Translations under genes and position numbers: made by a program
Shown here: positions 45,678 to 50,977 of the stretch, piece after piece
Position numbering within the stretch: position 1 is the first letter of the stretch
Layout of the letters: every line of letters begins with the position of its first letter
The notes under the pieces: model-generated
Database searches by the model: none
Told to the model about the DNA's origin: nothing
The model's input: only the letters and a program-made list of their open reading frames with translations
NCBI GenBank assembly: GCA_000708835.1
Contig: DF236971.1
Span: 317,506-368,482 of the forward strand
Direction: 5' to 3'
DNA: 50,977 bases
From: Klebsormidium nitens
Taxonomy: Eukaryota; Streptophyta; Klebsormidiophyceae; Klebsormidiales; Klebsormidiaceae

Positions 45678-48600
45678 TCACGGCCAGAAGTGTGTTCGCA
45701 ACCCTGCTTGTCGAAGCTGGTTCACTAACGAGAGCGCGTCCTCCAGCTTTTTCGGATAAAATTGGTCCCATCCGCAGGCTCTCATGATAGGATCTCCGTA
45801 ATGTGTCTCCACAAACAGCTCGTCTATCAACCGAAGCACCGCCGGGGCTTCCAAAAGCGCGGGCAACACTTCCCACTGCAAGGGGAGCGGACACACGATC
45901 TCAGAAACGAACCAATTGGCTGTCAGGAGACAAGCAACGGCTCCAGCCAAAATCAGACTCAGCGGTCTTTCGATTCTCCTTCCATATGCAAAACAACAAG
46001 TCAGTCAGTCGAAACCAATCACGACAACTTCACAGTGAAAAATGGGTCGACTGCTTTAAGGGAACGCCCGGTTATTGCGCCGAGAAAACGCCAAGCGAAT
46101 AGCCTACCTCGCCTCCTTCGATGTCCATCTTGACAATCAGCGTGTCCTCCTCCCGCATCTGCAGCTTCCGGTTGATAATACTTCGAAATCGATATTCAAA
46201 ACCCCGTCAAAAATACGTCGGTCTGGTAACTTACTTCGCCTCCTTCGATGTCCATCTTGACAATCAGCGTGTCCTCCTCCCGTATCCGCAGCTCCCCGGT
46301 AATGAATCTCAGGATGTCGACGCCCGGGACTCCCAGGCTCGTGTTGGCCTCGTCGCTCACGCCGACCATCATCTCGTACTGCGTCACGACCGGCGGGTGC
46401 GGGAGCGCCCCGATGACGTCATACGGCGGCTCGAAGAGGTCAGGCACGACCTCAAAGGCGTGGATCTGTGGAGAGGACGTACTCTGTTGCAGATCCAGTG
46501 TGAATACTTTGGGTTTTACTTCTGGGGCTCGCTTGCGGGCTCTTACAGCCATTGTGAAGGCCTCTTGCAGATCTCCTGGGTTGCTCAATTCAGGCGTTGA
46601 ATTGTATGCTAAGAGCCGGGTTTGTCAGAGTATCGAGCAATGACAGAAGCGCGTTCCACTGCGTTTCAGGTCCATAACCGTCAAACACTGGTCTGAAAAG
46701 CACTTTTGACACATGTGTTGCAAGCATCTGTTGGAGAGCAGGATTGAATTAGTGCTACGCCGAATATTATGGCAGCGAACGGACAGGTTTGGCTTCTCTC
46801 CGGCGACATCTTCAGGCCTCTCTTCGCACGTTCGTCGGCAAGATAACAGCCCGACTTGCAACTTGACGGTTCTGTCAGACAGAAAACTGCGGATGCAGTG
46901 ATGGAAAGCACGACTTTGCGGGAAGAGTGTACCTTTGCGAAGCAGCGATACCAGCAAGTCGAACAAGGCCGCAAAGGTGCCCCATCCTGAGCCCGCTACG
47001 TCTCACATGTCCAGAATTCGTCTTGAGAGGGTTGGGAGGAATCAGGCCTCTGGCTCTGCGGCTCACATTGAACCCTCTGATTTTTACTTTGCAAAGCCCC
47101 ATGTGTACAGAGCATGGTTCGAGCAGAGACAAAAGCACCAGACGGGACAGTCTGTCGCACGTGGATAACCGCTGCGGTGAGATGACATGACCAGTCTAGC
47201 AGAGTCTCCGTTCCGTCTGTTTTTCAACGGAAATCCGTTTGTCTTCGCATGGGCCTTTCAGGGGCCGAGCATCTGCTGACGTGGCTCTCACCTCTACACG
47301 GCAGTTGTGACCTCACACAGGAGTTTCTCGTCGATACCCAAAAAATGGACACCGCGCTTTATGCAGTCCGCACGGCAACACCCGTAGCTTAGTTTAGCCG
47401 CAACTACAAGCCCACTTTTTACTCCAAGCATCTTCTGCTGACGTGGCGCTCACCTCATCAAAGTCCACCGGGTAGTTCCGCATGAACCATCCGGTGCTCG
47501 AATTAAACGCGGCGGCCCCCAAGTCCAAAAAGACGCGCCTGGGGGAAAGCACCGGTCAGTCTGACGGCTTTTCTGTACGCACAAGAGCTTAACGACGAGT
47601 TCCAGACTTGAGACTTTGACGAGGAGACAGGTTTGGGTATACATGCTTGTAGGACTATACCAAGTCTCTACTTACATAGTTGGCAAAGCATATGCACCCC
47701 CGTCGTGGTGGATCACTTCTAATCTAGCGTGCGCATATGTTCCGGGATAGGTACTTTGAAGAACCCTCGGTCCTCCAGTCAGCCGAGCAGAATACAACAC
47801 AGAAGCCTATTTCCAACGGTTTGAGTTAAGTAGAAAGGCTGAGGAGTCAATCACGCGAGGGCGGCAGGTTGATCTCAAGTATTTGAGACTGTGACAAAGT
47901 TCCAAGTATTTCATGACTCTGACAGGGTTGCACGGAGACCAACCAAGTGACCCGCTGGCGCAATCGAGTCTCAGGACTTTCGGACACTTCTGCTCTCCTT
48001 AAAAGGCCGTCGCTCGACGACCCTCCTGCAAGATCGTTCGGGCTGTGGCCATCTCTATGATCGAGTCTATCGTAATGGATGCGACCATAAAAGCAGACCC
48101 TTCTCTTGAGTCCGGGGTTCGGATCAACCTTTATAGCTTGAAGTTGCCAATCGGATACTTAAATCCCTGCCACAGAGGACTGTGAGGGCTGACTTCCTCA
48201 CCTGCTAGCAGAATTGAGGTCGACTTGGTTGCCGAGCAGCCAGGGTATAAGATAGCTTGGATCTTCACAGTCTGCACAGGATAGATGATTACCAGGTCAG
48301 TATCCAGAAAGGCATCCGGGAACAGCCGCTCGTAGAAGGACCGAGGAACAGCTGCCACCTGGCAGGGGCAGCCGGGGGATCCCCCCGCATTCTGGTCGCT
48401 TGCTGACGGTGTAAATGTGCCCGATGAGAGTGGCCCAGTCATTGTCTGGCAGGTCGAAAAGAAGGCTACCACCATCTGTGGGTCAAAATGACTGTCAAAT
48501 GCCTGGACTAGGTTCTACAACCACGTTAGATTAGTATGCACAGACTAGCATCTGGGACGTGCATTTGGAGCGTAAAGCTAGCCTAATCACAGCCAATGGG

Positions 48601-50643
48601 GCACTCTTTTCGAGATGGTCCAGGCAACTTTTGAATAACAGAAGTTTCTTCCGTCCACAAATTGCACGAACCTGGCTTCCCCACCGTGCTGTAGCAGCCG
48701 ACGCACAGGAGGTTCTAGGTCTTATAGATTCCGTGGTCGGATTGAGTATGATAATCTAATAATTGAAGTCATAAAAGAGCCCCGTAAGTGAAAAGCAACG
48801 TTCTGAGGATGCGTTTCAACCAGGAAGCAACCGGAGGAGGTCAAAACCGGGTTGCGACGGGGCTTGAGGCCTCTCAGCTCTCATCCGAAGTGCGCTCGTC
48901 AGCCTCCCCAGAGATGCTGTTTCCTAAGGTGCAGTGGACTCACATCTATCAAGGGTAGGTAACACTTTTCGCGCTCAACATGGCAGGTGCATTCCCATGA
49001 GGTAGTTTTGTATCTTCTCGTCAAGTAGTTCTGTATCTTCTTGTAAGATGGTTCTGCATTTTCTCATAGGCAATTCCGATCTTTTTAAAATCTACCGTAA
49101 CGTTCGAAGGGACTGTATGGCTGTCAAATAAGTCTGTCGGTCGGCCAACCAATTCAAAGCCAAAACTCGTTTCCTGCGGCCTACTAAAGAGAGATAAAAA
49201 TAAAGCACCCTCACAAGATAAAAGACTGAGGGCTCACCATCTGTTTGCCCGTGTGCGTATCCTGGCCGAAACTGAAGCCTGTAACGTGACAAGGCCTGGC
49301 GTTAAAGTGCAGTTTGGGGTGATAATAGAAGGTTATAAACAAGTTATATCAACACAAGCAGCTCGTCTAGGAGCATGTTAGAAGGTGCGGAACAAAATCC
49401 TGATATTTGCAAGTAAATCGCAATGAAAACGTCTCTTGTCTAAAGAAACTATATTGGCGCTGAGGACCCTGTATTCAGAAAGCATGAAAATGTACGTTTG
49501 CAATGCCTCCAGTTGCAGTCGTAAAGGTTTTGCACTCTGGCTGAAAGCTCACAATCCTAGCATTGGAAAACAACCAAAACGTGAGCTTTTCAGGCTCAAA
49601 CAACAACTCCTGGTGTGTTAAATTCTTTTGTTGTTATGTTCTAGTTACCGGAATGGTGACCTTGAGCCACACTTGCTTTTCAGAGGGGCAGTCAAGTTCC
49701 CCAAGCATGCCAATCGATTGCCAACGATCGCAGCGGACACTCTTTTCTTCTTCCATGCGAAAAAAACTACTACCAGGAACAAACATTGGGTGAGGAACGA
49801 CAAATATGAATGCTGAAGAATTCGGGGATATTTCCTCTGGTATACAATCAGAAAAGCAAGCGCTTTACAGGGAGTGCTGTGGGTTTGCTTTGCTCGTTAA
49901 CTTTTTGTCACGATCATCGAGTAACATTCTTGTGTTAGTACCAATCATTGGCATTCGTTGGTTTCTGCACACCACTAGATATCGAATGAAGCGCCACCGA
50001 CCAGTGGTCAACCATACGTACAAGAGGCATTCTTAAGACATCTGTGTTGCGAATCTGCATGAGTAAGGGCAGAACTCACCACCCTTGAACGCAATTTCAA
50101 ACTTCAGTCTGGCCCTGTGCCAAAGCATAAAACAATCAAGGAGGAATGGAGTGGAACCAAAAGAAAGACGTAAGGAGTGGAAGATGCGAAATGCAAACAA
50201 GGAGACACATCAGAAATACACGTTGCGATCAATAGAGAAACTCACTCGGGATGGAGCACCCCCACGAGCAGCCCCTGTATCCGCTCCCCCGCCGGCATCG
50301 CAATCCGCTTTGCATACTCCCCATAAGCGCTGATCTTTTGCCCGTCCCGCCGTATGCAATCACGAACTTCCCCGCACTTCTCTCGGCAGGGGGGGCACGG
50401 CTGGGGCGTGCACTCCCCCCCGTTTTGGAGCCGCAGGCCCAGCATCTCCGCAGACTTGCTGGAGGGCAACGGAGAGCTGGTGTTCTTCATCCACGCTCCC
50501 GAGGACTGTGAAACACGCCCCAAAAGGATGCCAAGAACTAGACTGAGGAAGGAAAAGAAGATCACCCTGGTGTTTGGGGAAGCCAGGCTGAACCGGGCCA
50601 TTGCGGCCGGTCTCTGAGTAGGTGTTTCGTTGCCCCGGCTCAT
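45678..50643 (-). CDS. FkbM-family methyltransferase, single-pass membrane anchored
   Basis: Four exons (50643-50246, 47538-47454, 46465-46235, 45875-45678) join in frame to 303 residues. FkbM-type enzymes are SAM-dependent methyltransferases of sugars and small molecules. The N-terminus is basic, then residues about 26-42 (VIFFSFLSLVLGILLG) form one membrane span, predicting a type II Golgi or ER protein. A Cys/Pro-rich stem (CTPQPCPPCREKC) follows. The catalytic domain has RVFLDLGAAAFNSSTGWF (SAM motif I), NYPVDFDE, IHAFEVVP, then IVKMDIEGGE (231-238, the family's conserved acidic motif), IDELFVETHY and GLRTHFWP at the C-terminus. Start may be the ATG 14 codons on. Intron 1 is 2.7 kb and holds a SABATH fragment. 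The substrate is unknown; a cell-wall glycan is plausible but unproven. Confidence 0.88.
46108..46158 (-). repeat. Duplicate mini-exon of FkbM exon 3
   Basis: This is a 127-bp-shifted copy of the 3' end of exon 3. On the minus strand AAGCTGCAG is followed by 17 in-frame codons, MREEDTLIVKMDIEGGE, and then the donor GTAGGC. It is 51 nt, phase 0 on both sides, so it could be spliced in without breaking the frame. The original end of exon 3 reads IREEDTLIVKMDIEGGE with the stronger donor GTAAGT. Confidence 0.6.
47262..47293 (-). repeat. Copy of the FkbM exon 2 donor border
   Basis: On the minus strand GAGGTGAGAGCCACGTCAGC at about 47293 repeats GAGGTGAGCGCCACGTCAGC at the true exon 2 donor (47456), 165 bp upstream. 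The shared block starts at the last exon bases and runs some 30 nt into the intron. Confidence 0.55.
48303..48498 (-). pseudogene. SABATH exon 1 fragment inside FkbM intron 1
   Basis: About 195 bp on the minus strand match C1 exon 1 positions 21260-21070 at nearly 90% by eye. The segment covers FDPQMVVAFF at one end and SFYERLFPDAFLD at the other. Single-base losses break the frame between the two, so FFSDLPDND is no longer readable. It lacks the rest of the gene and any splice sites. It is closer to C1 than to C2. Confidence 0.85.
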
Positions 50644-50977
50644 TGCTCAGGTAGCTGCATGGCAAAGCATGAAACTTGAAAGAATGAAAAGTATGGATTC
50701 GCTGACGCAGGAAGCATTCAGAAAAAGAGCATCAAAGCCTGTTAGGCCGCCGCAGGGCGCAAGAAGGCCCGCTTCCATGCAGCTAGCAAACCCTTCCTTT
50801 GGTACCTGGCGCTACCCCCCTCGGTTTGTCTGATATTCGCGTAGTCTAGGCGAGACAAAACCTATGGTAGAGAGGTACCATAGGTCCTAGGGACGAAGTG
50901 CCTGACTACAGCGATCACACATGAAAGCGGACTTCTCCGGCCGGTGACAAATTTCGACGGCTGTTTGGCCGGCTACA
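50644..50977. other. Right edge, FkbM upstream region
   Basis: It contains the promoter side of the FkbM gene. A 10-bp inverted repeat, ACCTATGGTA at 50860-50869 and TACCATAGGT at 50876-50885, has a six-base spacer. No coding sequence can be supported. Confidence 0.4.

Noticed and set aside
1-50977. CRISPR arrays, insertion sequences, prophage or operon structure
   Set aside because: No regularly spaced repeats and no transposase or phage genes are present; splicing and gene content show a eukaryotic nuclear genome.

Overview
The window is nuclear DNA of a green plant-lineage organism. Genes are broken into 3 to 8 or more short exons with GT-AG introns of about 70 to 2700 bp. The gene set (SABATH methyltransferases, an AIG2-like gamma-glutamylcyclotransferase, an SRNT/LRR extracellular protein, an FkbM methyltransferase, an NmrA-like oxidoreductase and a spliceosomal protein) fits a streptophyte. 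GC-rich exons and mid-size introns suggest a charophyte alga such as Klebsormidium; that name is a guess. I built gene models by hand from splice sites and reading phase. Unless noted, every junction below keeps the frame.

Layout, left to right. (A) A very large Ser/Pro/Glu-rich protein on the minus strand fills 591-12386; its 3' end lies at or beyond the left edge. (B) An NmrA-like NAD(P)-binding protein, plus strand, 13607-16484. (C1) A SABATH methyltransferase, minus, 17803-21842. (C2) Its diverging paralogue, plus, 23812-28547. (D) An AIG2-like protein, minus, 29645-32565. (E) Splicing factor SF3A2, plus, 33364-37723. (F) A secreted LRR plus proline-rich, probably GPI-anchored protein, plus, 39029-42684. 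(G) A membrane-anchored FkbM-type methyltransferase, minus, 45678-50643, whose first intron holds a broken SABATH fragment. From A to E the genes alternate strands strictly, giving three head-to-head promoter regions (A/B, C1/C2, D/E). No operon-like or pathway cluster is visible apart from the SABATH pair.

The most striking thing is not a gene. At seven or so exon borders in five different genes, a short stretch spanning the splice site has been copied in tandem, with periods of about 35 to 160 bp, and the copies sit decaying in the neighbouring intron. At least one copy, in the FkbM gene, is still a frame-preserving, spliceable 51-nt mini-exon carrying the motif MDIEGGE. This looks like recurrent local duplication of splice borders, a route proposed for intron gain and for new alternative exons. 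Other non-genic items are a two-copy 0.45-kb inverted-repeat element (1.3 kb and 43.4 kb), a 565-bp inverted-repeat element between the two SABATH genes that carries a tRNA-like Pol III promoter, and a strong hairpin beside a perfect CACGTG palindrome at 38.4 kb.
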